From: Flavobacteriaceae bacterium
GTDB taxonomy: Bacteria > Bacteroidota > Bacteroidia > Flavobacteriales > Flavobacteriaceae
NCBI GenBank assembly: GCA_030621915.1
Contig: JAUXGV010000008.1
Span: forward strand, 1 to 34,133
Direction: 5' to 3'
Length of the DNA: 34,133 bases
Made by a program: the position numbers and the translations under genes
The notes under the pieces: model-generated
Database searches by the model: none
Told to the model about the DNA's origin: nothing
The model's input: only the letters and a program-made list of their open reading frames with translations
Part shown: positions 16,530 to 23,538 of the stretch, one piece after another
Numbering within the stretch: position 1 is the first letter of the stretch
Layout: the number at the start of each line of letters is the position of its first letter

Positions 16530-16598
16530 CAAAAATACGTATTTAATTAAAAACAATCACAATTTAATTCAATAATTACGTATTTATACTTACTTTTG
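16530..16598. promoter_or_regulatory. divergent cobA/nirB control region with heptamer sites
   Basis: For nirB, TACGTAT-TT-ATACTTA (16577-16592) is a 7-2-7 site with one mismatch. Its last two bases begin TACTTTTG (16591-16598), a full TAnnTTTG box 24 nt before the ATG. For cobA on the minus strand, ATACGTA (16541-16535) likewise runs into TATTTTTG (16537-16530), but its partner heptamer is poor. The heptamer-box overlap here differs from the 6-nt gap at nasA and narK, so the effect (activation or repression) may differ too. Confidence 0.6.
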
Positions 16599-16622
16599 TC
16601 TCGTTGATACAATTTATTCATT

Positions 16623-19145
16623 ATGAAAACAATTATTATTGTCGGGAATGGAATGGTTGGTTATAAGTTTTGTGAAAAATTTGTAGTCAAAGAACAAAGT
16701 AAAGATTACAGATTGATCGTATTTGGTGAAGAACCAAGACCCGCATATGATAGGGTTCATTTAAGTGAATATTTTAAAAATGGTGATGCCCAAGCTTTGG
16801 AAATGGCACCTCGGACTTGGTATGAAGATAATAATATTGATTTAATCACTAATGAAAGAGTGACAGATATTCACAGAGGTAGTAAAACAATAACAACCGT
16901 TAAAGAAAATGAATACTCATTTGATTATTTGGTGCTTGCCACGGGTTCAGCTCCTTTTGTTCCTCCAATTAATGGAGTAGAAAAAGAAGGTGTTTTTGTA
17001 TATAGAACCATCGAGGATCTAGAAGGAATGCTTTCATATGCGGAAAAAATCAAGCAAAAAAACCCTAAGGCTAGAGCCGCTGTATTGGGTGGGGGACTAT
17101 TAGGACTAGAGGCGGGAAAAGCAGTAATGGATATGGGATTAGAACCCCATGTGGTTGAATTTGCACCCAAATTAATGCCAAGACAATTAGATATAAGAAG
17201 CAGTAAAGTTCTGCAGGTGAAATTAGAATCTATGGGCATCAATATCCATTTGAGTAAAATTACAAATCAGATTTTGGGCAATGGTTGTATTACCGGAATG
17301 GAATTCGGAGAAGACGATCAATTAGATGTTGATATGTTGGTAATTTCTGCAGGGATTAGACCAAGAGATGAATTGGGCAAGACCTGTGATTTGGAGATGG
17401 GGGTTCGTGGAGGTATTGTTGTGAACAACAAAATGCAAACTTCAGACCCAAGTATTTTTGCCATTGGTGAGGTTGCCTTATACAATCAAATGATTTATGG
17501 TTTGGTAGCTCCTGGATATGAAATGGCGGAGGTTGCAGTAAATCAAATTTTAGGAAATTCTGACGCTTCCATGAGTGAAGAAATTGATATGTCAACCAAA
17601 TTAAAGTTGATTGGTGTTGACGTAGCAAGTTTTGGGGAACCATTTATGCCCTCACATAAGGGTCATTCCATTTTATTTGAAAATAAAACAAAAAGCCTAT
17701 ATAAAAGAATCAATGTAAGTCATGATGGTAAAACCCTATTGGGAGGTATTTTAGTAGGAGATGCCTCCGACTATAATATTTTGCATCAAATCTATTTAAA
17801 TAATATGACATTGCCGGATAACCTGGAAGATTTGATATTAGGCGCACGTGGCGAAGCTGGTGGATCTGCCTTTGGAAGTGCAATGGATTTACCGGATACA
17901 GCCCAAATTTGCTCTTGCGAAAACGTTTCAAAAGGTGAAATATGCAATTCAATTATAAAAGAAACTTGTGAAAATTTACAAGATGTGATCTTTTGCACCA
18001 AAGCAAGCACCAGCTGTGGAGGTTGTAAGCCCATGGTTGCCGATTTGGTAAATCAAACTTTAAAATCTTTAGGCAAAGAAGTAAAAGAAACCATATGTGA
18101 GCATTTCGAATACAACCGTCAAGAGCTATTTGAAATTATTAAAATTAAAAAATTAACTTCCTATGATGAAGTTTTAGACATCTGTGGAAAAGGTGACGGA
18201 TGTGAAATTTGCCAACCTTTAATAGCTTCTGTTTTTGCCAGTTTGTATAATGATACGGCAAACAAAGAAGAAGTAATTCAGGATTCCAATGATAAATTCT
18301 TAGCCAATATTCAAAGGAATGGAACTTATTCTGTTGTACCAAGAATTCCCGGTGGAGAAATTACTCCTGAAAAATTAATTGTTATCGGTAAAGTTGGTAA
18401 AAAATATAACTTGTATACAAAAATTACTGGAGGTCAACGAATAGATTTATTCGGTGCTGAACTCAATGATTTACCTGCCATTTGGAAAGAATTAATTGAC
18501 GCTGGATTTGAAAGTGGACACGCTTATGGTAAATCTCTTCGAACCGTCAAGAGTTGCGTCGGCTCCACTTGGTGCAGGTTTGGACTGGATGAAAGTGTAA
18601 GTTTTGCCATTGAATTGGAAAATAGGTATAAAGGATTGCGGTCTCCACATAAACTTAAAGGAGGAGTTTCTGGTTGTATTCGTGAATGCGCTGAAGCCAG
18701 AGGGAAGGATTTTGGTGTTATTGCAGTAGAAGGTGGATGGAACCTTTACGTATGCGGCAATGGAGGTGCAACTCCAAAACATGCACTATTACTCGCTGAG
18801 AAAATAGACAATAAGACCTGTATCAAATATTTGGATAGATTTTTAATGTATTATATCCGTACTGCCGCTCCATTAATGCGAACAGCCGCTTGGCTGGATA
18901 AATTAGAAGGCGGGATGGAGCAATTGAAAAAGGTTGTTATTGATGATGTTTTACGAATTAATGATGAAATGGAAAACGAAATGCAATCTTTGGTTGATGC
19001 CTATGAATGTGAATGGAAACAAGCCATTGAAAATGATGAAACTAAAAAACGTTTTAGTCATTTTGTAAATTCTAACGATAGAGATGATAATCTTGCATTT
19101 GTTCCGATACGAGATCAGAAAATGCCAGAACTTTGGAAAAATTAA
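16623..19145 (+). CDS. nirB: nitrite reductase [NAD(P)H] large subunit
   Basis: An 840-aa siroheme nitrite reductase that makes ammonium from nitrite using NAD(P)H. Residues 1-400 hold the FAD and NAD domains (IIIVGNGMVGYKF, AAVLGGGLLGLEAGKA, IFAIGEVALY). A BFD-like [2Fe-2S] domain follows (ICSCENVS, TSCGGCKPM). A second short Cys-containing repeat reads GDGCEICQP. The C-terminal part holds the ferredoxin-like half-domain and the siroheme-[4Fe-4S] ligands C645-X5-C651 and C685-X3-C689. Nothing is missing. The gene lies under the 7-2-7 control region and 109 nt ahead of nirD. The FAD module resembles that fused to the nitrate reductase at 9363, which suggests a common origin. Confidence 0.97.
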   Translation: MKTIIIVGNGMVGYKFCEKFVVKEQSKDYRLIVFGEEPRPAYDRVHLSEYFKNGDAQALEMAPRTWYEDNNIDLITNERVTDIHRGSKTITTVKENEYSFDYLVLATGSAPFVPPINGVEKEGVFVYRTIEDLEGMLSYAEKIKQKNPKARAAVLGGGLLGLEAGKAVMDMGLEPHVVEFAPKLMPRQLDIRSSKVLQVKLESMGINIHLSKITNQILGNGCITGMEFGEDDQLDVDMLVISAGIRPRDELGKTCDLEMGVRGGIVVNNKMQTSDPSIFAIGEVALYNQMIYGLVAPGYEMAEVAVNQILGNSDASMSEEIDMSTKLKLIGVDVASFGEPFMPSHKGHSILFENKTKSLYKRINVSHDGKTLLGGILVGDASDYNILHQIYLNNMTLPDNLEDLILGARGEAGGSAFGSAMDLPDTAQICSCENVSKGEICNSIIKETCENLQDVIFCTKASTSCGGCKPMVADLVNQTLKSLGKEVKETICEHFEYNRQELFEIIKIKKLTSYDEVLDICGKGDGCEICQPLIASVFASLYNDTANKEEVIQDSNDKFLANIQRNGTYSVVPRIPGGEITPEKLIVIGKVGKKYNLYTKITGGQRIDLFGAELNDLPAIWKELIDAGFESGHAYGKSLRTVKSCVGSTWCRFGLDESVSFAIELENRYKGLRSPHKLKGGVSGCIRECAEARGKDFGVIAVEGGWNLYVCGNGGATPKHALLLAEKIDNKTCIKYLDRFLMYYIRTAAPLMRTAAWLDKLEGGMEQLKKVVIDDVLRINDEMENEMQSLVDAYECEWKQAIENDETKKRFSHFVNSNDRDDNLAFVPIRDQKMPELWKN

Positions 19146-19254
19146 TTCACTATGGGCTCAGGTTTAAGATGACGAGCCATGTCTTACAATAGATTTTATA
19201 TAATAAAAAAACCAGATACCATTTTACCTGATACCCAAATACCAAATTATAATT

Positions 19255-19632
19255 ATGGAAGCAATATTATCAAAATACAAAACCACCACCTTAAATGATG
19301 TGAATATTTGGTTTAAGGTGACAGCAGTTAAAGAATTTCCCGAAAATGGAGGCTTGTGTGTGAAATATAAGGACAAACAAATTGCTGTTTATAATTTCTC
19401 TCGAAAGAATAAATGGTATGCTTGTCAAAATGCATGTCCTCATAAAATGGAAATGGTGCTTTCACGTGGTATGCTTGGTGATGATCATGGGGCTCCGAAA
19501 ATAGCCTGCCCTATGCATAAAAAAACATTTTCTCTTGAAACTGGTGAAAACTTAAACGGTGACTTAGAGGCCATTTCAACTTACCCAGTTAAGATTGAAA
19601 ATGGATATGTATTTATTGGCTTTTCGGAATAA
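19255..19632 (+). CDS. nirD: nitrite reductase small subunit, Rieske-type
   Basis: A 125-aa NirD-family protein that pairs with NirB. The Rieske fold keeps all four cluster ligands: C61 and H63 in NACPHKM, and C85 and H88 in ACPMHKK. A [2Fe-2S] centre is therefore predicted, whereas the enterobacterial NirD lacks it. The rest (KVTAVKEFPENGG, YPVKIENGYVFIGF) fits the family. It starts 109 nt after nirB. The gap has a GGCTC/GAGCC pair without a T run and repeated ATACC words, but no convincing promoter, so read-through from nirB is likely. Confidence 0.92.
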   Translation: MEAILSKYKTTTLNDVNIWFKVTAVKEFPENGGLCVKYKDKQIAVYNFSRKNKWYACQNACPHKMEMVLSRGMLGDDHGAPKIACPMHKKTFSLETGENLNGDLEAISTYPVKIENGYVFIGFSE

Positions 19633-19758
19633 TCCATAGTGATTATACTTCTTCAAATATTTAATTATTAGAATATTTCAATTCTAAATATCTGCTATAT
19701 ACCTATTTAAAAATATTTTGTTACATTTATACAAAAAAACTTAAATCATCCAAATATT

Positions 19759-20130
19759 ATGAATTCAAAAGTTTTATTAGTTCTCAGAATTGTTTTTGGT
19801 TTATTCTTATTGTTTTTTGGTGCAAATCATTTATTTCAATTTTTTGCTCCACCTCCACCACCCGAGGCAGCCATGGGCTACTGGGAGGCACTCGAAATTA
19901 CTAAAGTTATGACTTTAGTTGGTATTGTTGAAATGGCTGCCGGACTTTCTCTGTGGTTAAACAAATATGCACCTTTAATGATGGTAATTTTAATGAGTGT
20001 TTCTGTGAATGCGGTACTTTATCATTTGACATTAGACAGTGCTGGTCTACCCATGGGTGGAGCATTACTAATTTTAAACATTGTCATGCTTTTTGCCTAC
20101 AAAGACAATTATCAAAGTCTATTTACTTAA
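19759..20130 (+). CDS. DoxX-like small membrane protein
   Basis: A 123-aa protein with four predicted membrane spans (LLVLRIVFGLFLLFFGANHLFQF, VMTLVGIVEMAAGLSLWL, LMMVILMSVSVNAVLY, GALLILNIVMLFA). A proline-rich stretch (FFAPPPPPE) lies after the first span. The pattern fits the DoxX-like superfamily, whose members are membrane proteins with varied or unknown redox roles. It follows nirD by 126 nt and is closed by a strong terminator. A link to nitrite metabolism is only positional. Confidence 0.75.
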   Translation: MNSKVLLVLRIVFGLFLLFFGANHLFQFFAPPPPPEAAMGYWEALEITKVMTLVGIVEMAAGLSLWLNKYAPLMMVILMSVSVNAVLYHLTLDSAGLPMGGALLILNIVMLFAYKDNYQSLFT

Positions 20131-20153
20131 AACAAGATTATTCAAAAATTTAT

Positions 20154-20184
20154 AAAAGGCATAAATAAATATTATGCCTTTTTA
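20154..20184 (+). terminator. intrinsic terminator after the nirBD-DoxX unit
   Basis: AAAAGGCATAA (20154-20164), a 7-nt loop and TTATGCCTTTT (20172-20182) form a perfect 11-bp stem ending in a T run. It sits 24 nt after the DoxX stop. Confidence 0.85.
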
Positions 20185-20238
20185 TTTGCGATTATTTCTT
20201 GAATTATTTTATTAAACCCAAATTTCAAAAATGATTTG

Positions 20239-20246
20239 TAACTTTG
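20239..20246 (+). promoter_or_regulatory. -7 box ahead of the DUF4202 gene
   Basis: TAACTTTG is a full TAnnTTTG match placed 16 nt before the TTG start and after a terminator. No clear TTTG is found at the expected distance upstream, so the promoter may be weak or activator-dependent. Confidence 0.45.
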
Positions 20247-20262
20247 AAACATAAGAATTGAA

Positions 20263-20877
20263 TTGATATTCCAACAAAACCAAATAAATAATACTGTGAT
20301 CGATAGATTTAAAAAAGCCATACAATTGTTTGATGAGGCCAATTCAAATGATCCTCATACTGAAATTTCTGAAGGCAAAGAATATCCAAAAGAATTACTA
20401 TATGCCATGAGAATGACTCATAAACTCAATGAATTTGAACCGAATGCCTCGGTTGAAGTTCAATTGGCCGTACGTTGTCAACATATTTGCAGATGGGAAA
20501 TTTCAAGAGGTTCCTATGAAATAAATCGAAAAGGATACTTGTCATGGCGTAGAGACCTTGCGAAGTTCCATGCCGTTAAGGCTTCAGGAATATTAAAAGA
20601 AGTGGGTTTCGATGATTCTGTAATCGAAAAAGTGGCATTTTTACTTCAGAAAAAACAACTTAAAAAAAATGAAGAAACTCAACTTTTAGAAGATGTAATA
20701 TGTCTGATATTCTTAGAGAATTATTTTGAAAATTTTTCTGAAAAATATTCCGAAAGTAAATTAATTGATATCGTTCAAAAAACCTGGGCTAAAATGTCTG
20801 ATAAAGGACATGAATGGGCTTTGAAAATAAATTTTTCAAAAAAATCTCTAAACTTAATCCAAAAAGCCATCGCTTAA
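20263..20877 (+). CDS. DUF4202 family protein
   Basis: A 204-aa helical protein matching DUF4202: FDEANSNDPHTE, KELLYAMRMTHKLNEF, VQLAVRCQHICRWEISRGSYEINRKGYLSWRRDLAKFHA, and ETQLLEDVICLIFLENYF. Conserved His, Arg and Asp/Glu residues (MTHKL, CQHICRW, LEDV) suggest an HD-like metal site, but no activity is established that I know of. The track start is TTG. A GTG at 20296 (giving MIDRFKKAIQLF) fits the family N-terminus equally well. The gene sits between the nitrite reductase unit and the sensor kinase, so a role in nitrogen assimilation is plausible by context only. Confidence 0.8.
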   Translation: MIFQQNQINNTVIDRFKKAIQLFDEANSNDPHTEISEGKEYPKELLYAMRMTHKLNEFEPNASVEVQLAVRCQHICRWEISRGSYEINRKGYLSWRRDLAKFHAVKASGILKEVGFDDSVIEKVAFLLQKKQLKKNEETQLLEDVICLIFLENYFENFSEKYSESKLIDIVQKTWAKMSDKGHEWALKINFSKKSLNLIQKAIA

Positions 20878-20949
20878 ATATCTATTCAACTTCGATTAGA
20901 ACATGATTATTTATGATATTGATGCCAGAATTTATTTCTGAATTTTAAA

Positions 20950-22317
20950 ATGACGAAACCACTTACAAATAATGATTCAGATAGCAGTATTTTTAAAAAA
21001 TTTAATTTACTATTTGTTTTTGTGTCTATTGTCTTTGCAATAATTCTATTTGTTTTTTACAAATTATCTCATAATGAAATAAATCAGTTTATTTGGTTAA
21101 AATACCTGTTTATTGGAATTGCTTTGGTCTTATTTGCAATCATTTTATTTTTGAGATTAATTTTAAGTAAAATCAAAATCGAATTTGAGGATTTAAACAA
21201 ATCCAATCAAGGCACCTTAGAAAAGTTAAGTAAAATTCAGAAAAAATATGATTCTAAAGAAGAATCATATCAAAAATTATTGGGACTGAATTATGCAATG
21301 AATAACACAGCCTTATTTGCAAGCGTATCCCAAGGCGGATCCGTTGTTTATATCAGTAAAAAATTTACCACCCTATTAAGTATTAATGATAAAGATAAGA
21401 AATTACCCTTAGAAGAAATTTTGTCAACGGATATAGGAGAACAACAGACAATTCATCAACTTTTAAAAGAAACAAGAAGTTCAATATGGTTAGGTGAAGT
21501 GGAAATTACCACAAGAAATAGCAAAAAATTATGGTTGGAAATGTCTATCATTCCAATGAATCAATTAAAAAATAATCAAAGTATATTGATCTTATGCACC
21601 AATATTACCGATAGAAAAGCATCTCAAAAAGAGATCGATAAACTTAACGAACAGCGATTTAAAAAAGAAGTTGATTTACAAAAAGAACAAGCCAGTCAAA
21701 TAGTCGAGGCGCAAGAAGAAGAGCGAAAACGTATTGCCAAGGATATACATGATGGGATTGGACAAATGCTAACAGCATTGAAGTTTAATATTGAATCAAT
21801 TAATACTTCCAATGTTGATTCCTCTTCGAAAAAAATTGAAAAATTAAAAGAAGTATTGAGCTTTTTAATCAAAGAAGTACGAACGGTAACCTTTAATTTG
21901 ACTCCACCTGAATTAAGTGACTATGGCATTGTTGCCACATTAAACAAATTGGCAAATCAACTTTCTAATTTCACCGAAAAAAAAGTTTTATTTGAAAACA
22001 AAACAGATTTTAATGGTAGGTTCGATTCTTTAATTGAAACTAATTTATACAGAGTAGTTCAGGAAGCTGTTAATAATGCATTAAAATACGCAAACTCTAA
22101 CTATATCTTAATTTCAATGAGTCATTCTGATGACCTTTTGAGCATTACCATTGATGATGATGGGAAAGGATTTGATGTTAACAAATTAAAAAAGAATTCT
22201 AGTATGGGTATATTTTTTATGAAAGAAAGAATTAGTTATGTAAATGGACGAATTTTCATCAATTCCATAAAAGACAAAGGGACTCGAATCACTATAAATG
22301 TGAATCTTCCTAGTTAA
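20950..22317 (+). CDS. NarX/NarQ-like membrane histidine kinase
   Basis: A 455-aa sensor kinase. Two membrane spans lie near residues 18-42 and 50-75 with only a very short external loop. A coiled stretch follows, then a PAS-like domain (about 100-225, AMNNTALFASVSQGGSVVYIS, ILCTNITDRKAS). The HisKA_3 dimerisation domain carries H267 in RKRIAKDIHDGIGQML, and the ATPase has VVQEAVNNALKYA and DDDGKGFD. This kinase class pairs with LuxR/NarL-type regulators, and the only one in the window is at 13107-13775. With almost no periplasmic domain, ligand sensing should be cytoplasmic, probably through the PAS domain. Confidence 0.9.
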   Translation: MTKPLTNNDSDSSIFKKFNLLFVFVSIVFAIILFVFYKLSHNEINQFIWLKYLFIGIALVLFAIILFLRLILSKIKIEFEDLNKSNQGTLEKLSKIQKKYDSKEESYQKLLGLNYAMNNTALFASVSQGGSVVYISKKFTTLLSINDKDKKLPLEEILSTDIGEQQTIHQLLKETRSSIWLGEVEITTRNSKKLWLEMSIIPMNQLKNNQSILILCTNITDRKASQKEIDKLNEQRFKKEVDLQKEQASQIVEAQEEERKRIAKDIHDGIGQMLTALKFNIESINTSNVDSSSKKIEKLKEVLSFLIKEVRTVTFNLTPPELSDYGIVATLNKLANQLSNFTEKKVLFENKTDFNGRFDSLIETNLYRVVQEAVNNALKYANSNYILISMSHSDDLLSITIDDDGKGFDVNKLKKNSSMGIFFMKERISYVNGRIFINSIKDKGTRITINVNLPS

Positions 22318-22379
22318 AATAAAAAATAGCTTTCTGATTAGATATAATTTAACCATTGAAAATTGATTATATTAGCCTA

Positions 22380-22793
22380 ATGATTTCCAAAAAAACCAAA
22401 TATGGATTGAAGGCCTTGGCCTTTATTGCCCGTCAGGAAAAAGATCAAATGGTTCAAATAGCAACCATTTCTAAAAGTGAAAATATTTCACATAAGTTTT
22501 TGGAAAGCATATTATTAACCCTGAGAAAATCAGGCTTTTTAGGATCAAAAAAGGGAAAAAAGGGAGGGTATTATTTATTAAAAGATGCTTCCGAAATTTT
22601 AATGACCGATGTCATTAGAGTTTTAGAGGGCCCCATTGCACTACTGCCATGTGTTAGTCTCAATTATTATGAAAAATGCGATGATTGTCCTGATGAAAAT
22701 GCATGTAGTGTTCATAAACTTATGATTCAGGTAAGAGATAATACACTTCAAGTTCTTCGTAATAACACTTTGGCCGATTTGATCCAGTCGTAA
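22380..22793 (+). CDS. Rrf2 family transcriptional regulator
   Basis: A 137-aa winged-helix regulator. The ORF track begins at a TTG (22356), but the ATG at 22380 gives the standard Rrf2 start (MISKKTKYGLKALAFIARQ). The recognition region is ISHKFLESILLTLRKSGFLGSKKGKKGGYYL. C91, C100, C103 and C109 (PCVSL, KCDDCPDENAC) are in the region where IscR-type members bind an Fe-S cluster. It is encoded just ahead of cysH, so it probably controls sulfate assimilation, for example through the imperfect palindrome at 22867-22889. CymR and IscR are the nearest known types. Confidence 0.88.
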   Translation: MISKKTKYGLKALAFIARQEKDQMVQIATISKSENISHKFLESILLTLRKSGFLGSKKGKKGGYYLLKDASEILMTDVIRVLEGPIALLPCVSLNYYEKCDDCPDENACSVHKLMIQVRDNTLQVLRNNTLADLIQS

Positions 22794-22827
22794 AATCATT
22801 AAAAACTCACAAAAATTTGTTAAACAC

Positions 22828-22857
22828 TTGTAATTTATAATTTTTAATATATCTTTG
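22828..22857 (+). promoter_or_regulatory. cysH promoter
   Basis: TTG (22828-22830), a 19-nt spacer and TATCTTTG (22850-22857) match the Bacteroidota consensus. The predicted start near 22863 leaves a 40-nt leader that contains the palindrome at 22867-22889. Confidence 0.7.
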
Positions 22858-22866
22858 CGTTTAAAT

Positions 22867-22889
22867 CTAGTATCCCGATAGGGTAATAG
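22867..22889 (+). promoter_or_regulatory. candidate Rrf2 operator in the cysH leader
   Basis: The core TATCCCGATAGGGTA lies inside an imperfect palindrome of form CTAnTAnCC-N5-GGnTAnTAG. It is placed at the expected start of transcription, where a bound repressor would block RNA polymerase. The Rrf2 gene immediately upstream is the obvious candidate regulator. No second copy was seen in the window. A small RNA hairpin is an alternative reading. Confidence 0.5.
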
Positions 22890-22902
22890 AATTAATACAT
22901 TT

Positions 22903-23532
22903 ATGATGATTGGTAAAAATTTAGACCTTGAATATTGGAATAACGAGTTAAAAGATAAAACTCCTGAAGAGATCATTGCTTGGGCACTGCCTTTAACAAA
23001 AAATCGAGTAGTGACTACAAGTTTTGGAATTTATTCCGCGGTATTATTAAATACTTTTCATAATAATGATAAAGATATAAAAGTGATTTGGTGTGATACC
23101 GGATATAACACCCCTGATACTTATCGCCATTCAAATGACTTAATTAATAAGTTTGGATTGAACATCCAAAAATATTCCCCTCTGCAAACCTCAGCCTATA
23201 CAGATGCTACTTTAGGAATTCCGGAAGTGACTGATCCAAAACATGCTGAATTTACCGAAATTGTTAAATTAGAACCTTTTAGAAGAGCTTTTAAAGAATT
23301 GGATCCGGAAATGTGGTTTACTAATATTCGGGTAAGACAAACAGAATACAGAAAATCTAAAGATATATTGAGCGTAAGTAAAGAAGGAATTTTAAAGGTA
23401 AGTCCATTTTATTATTGGTCGGATGAAGACTTAAATGACTATTTGATTGCACATAATCTACCTAAAAACAATTCTTATTTCGACCCCACCAAAGTATTAA
23501 ATAACCGAGAGTGTGGAATACATTTTCATTAA
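22903..23532 (+). CDS. cysH: phosphoadenylyl-sulfate/adenylyl-sulfate reductase
   Basis: A 209-aa PAPS reductase-family protein that reduces activated sulfate to sulfite. It shows the nucleotide-binding start (VVTTSFGIYSAVLL), VIWCDTGYNTPDTYR, the WFTNIRVRQTEYR segment and the C-terminal catalytic motif RECGIH with C204. The CC...CxxC cysteines that hold the [4Fe-4S] cluster of APS reductases are absent. By family rule it should use PAPS and thioredoxin. It starts 40 nt after its predicted transcription start and is followed 6 nt later by the sulfite reductase gene. No ATP sulfurylase (cysDN) or APS kinase is present in the window. Confidence 0.93.
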   Translation: MMIGKNLDLEYWNNELKDKTPEEIIAWALPLTKNRVVTTSFGIYSAVLLNTFHNNDKDIKVIWCDTGYNTPDTYRHSNDLINKFGLNIQKYSPLQTSAYTDATLGIPEVTDPKHAEFTEIVKLEPFRRAFKELDPEMWFTNIRVRQTEYRKSKDILSVSKEGILKVSPFYYWSDEDLNDYLIAHNLPKNNSYFDPTKVLNNRECGIHFH

Positions 23533-23538
23533 TGAATT

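Noticed and set aside
16925-18782. Several minus-strand ORFs inside nirB
   Set aside because: They are shadows of a fully conserved nirB frame.
19146-19254. GGCTC/GAGCC pair and repeated ATACC words before nirD as a terminator or operator
   Set aside because: The loop has no following T run and the repeats are irregularly spaced, so I do not call a feature.
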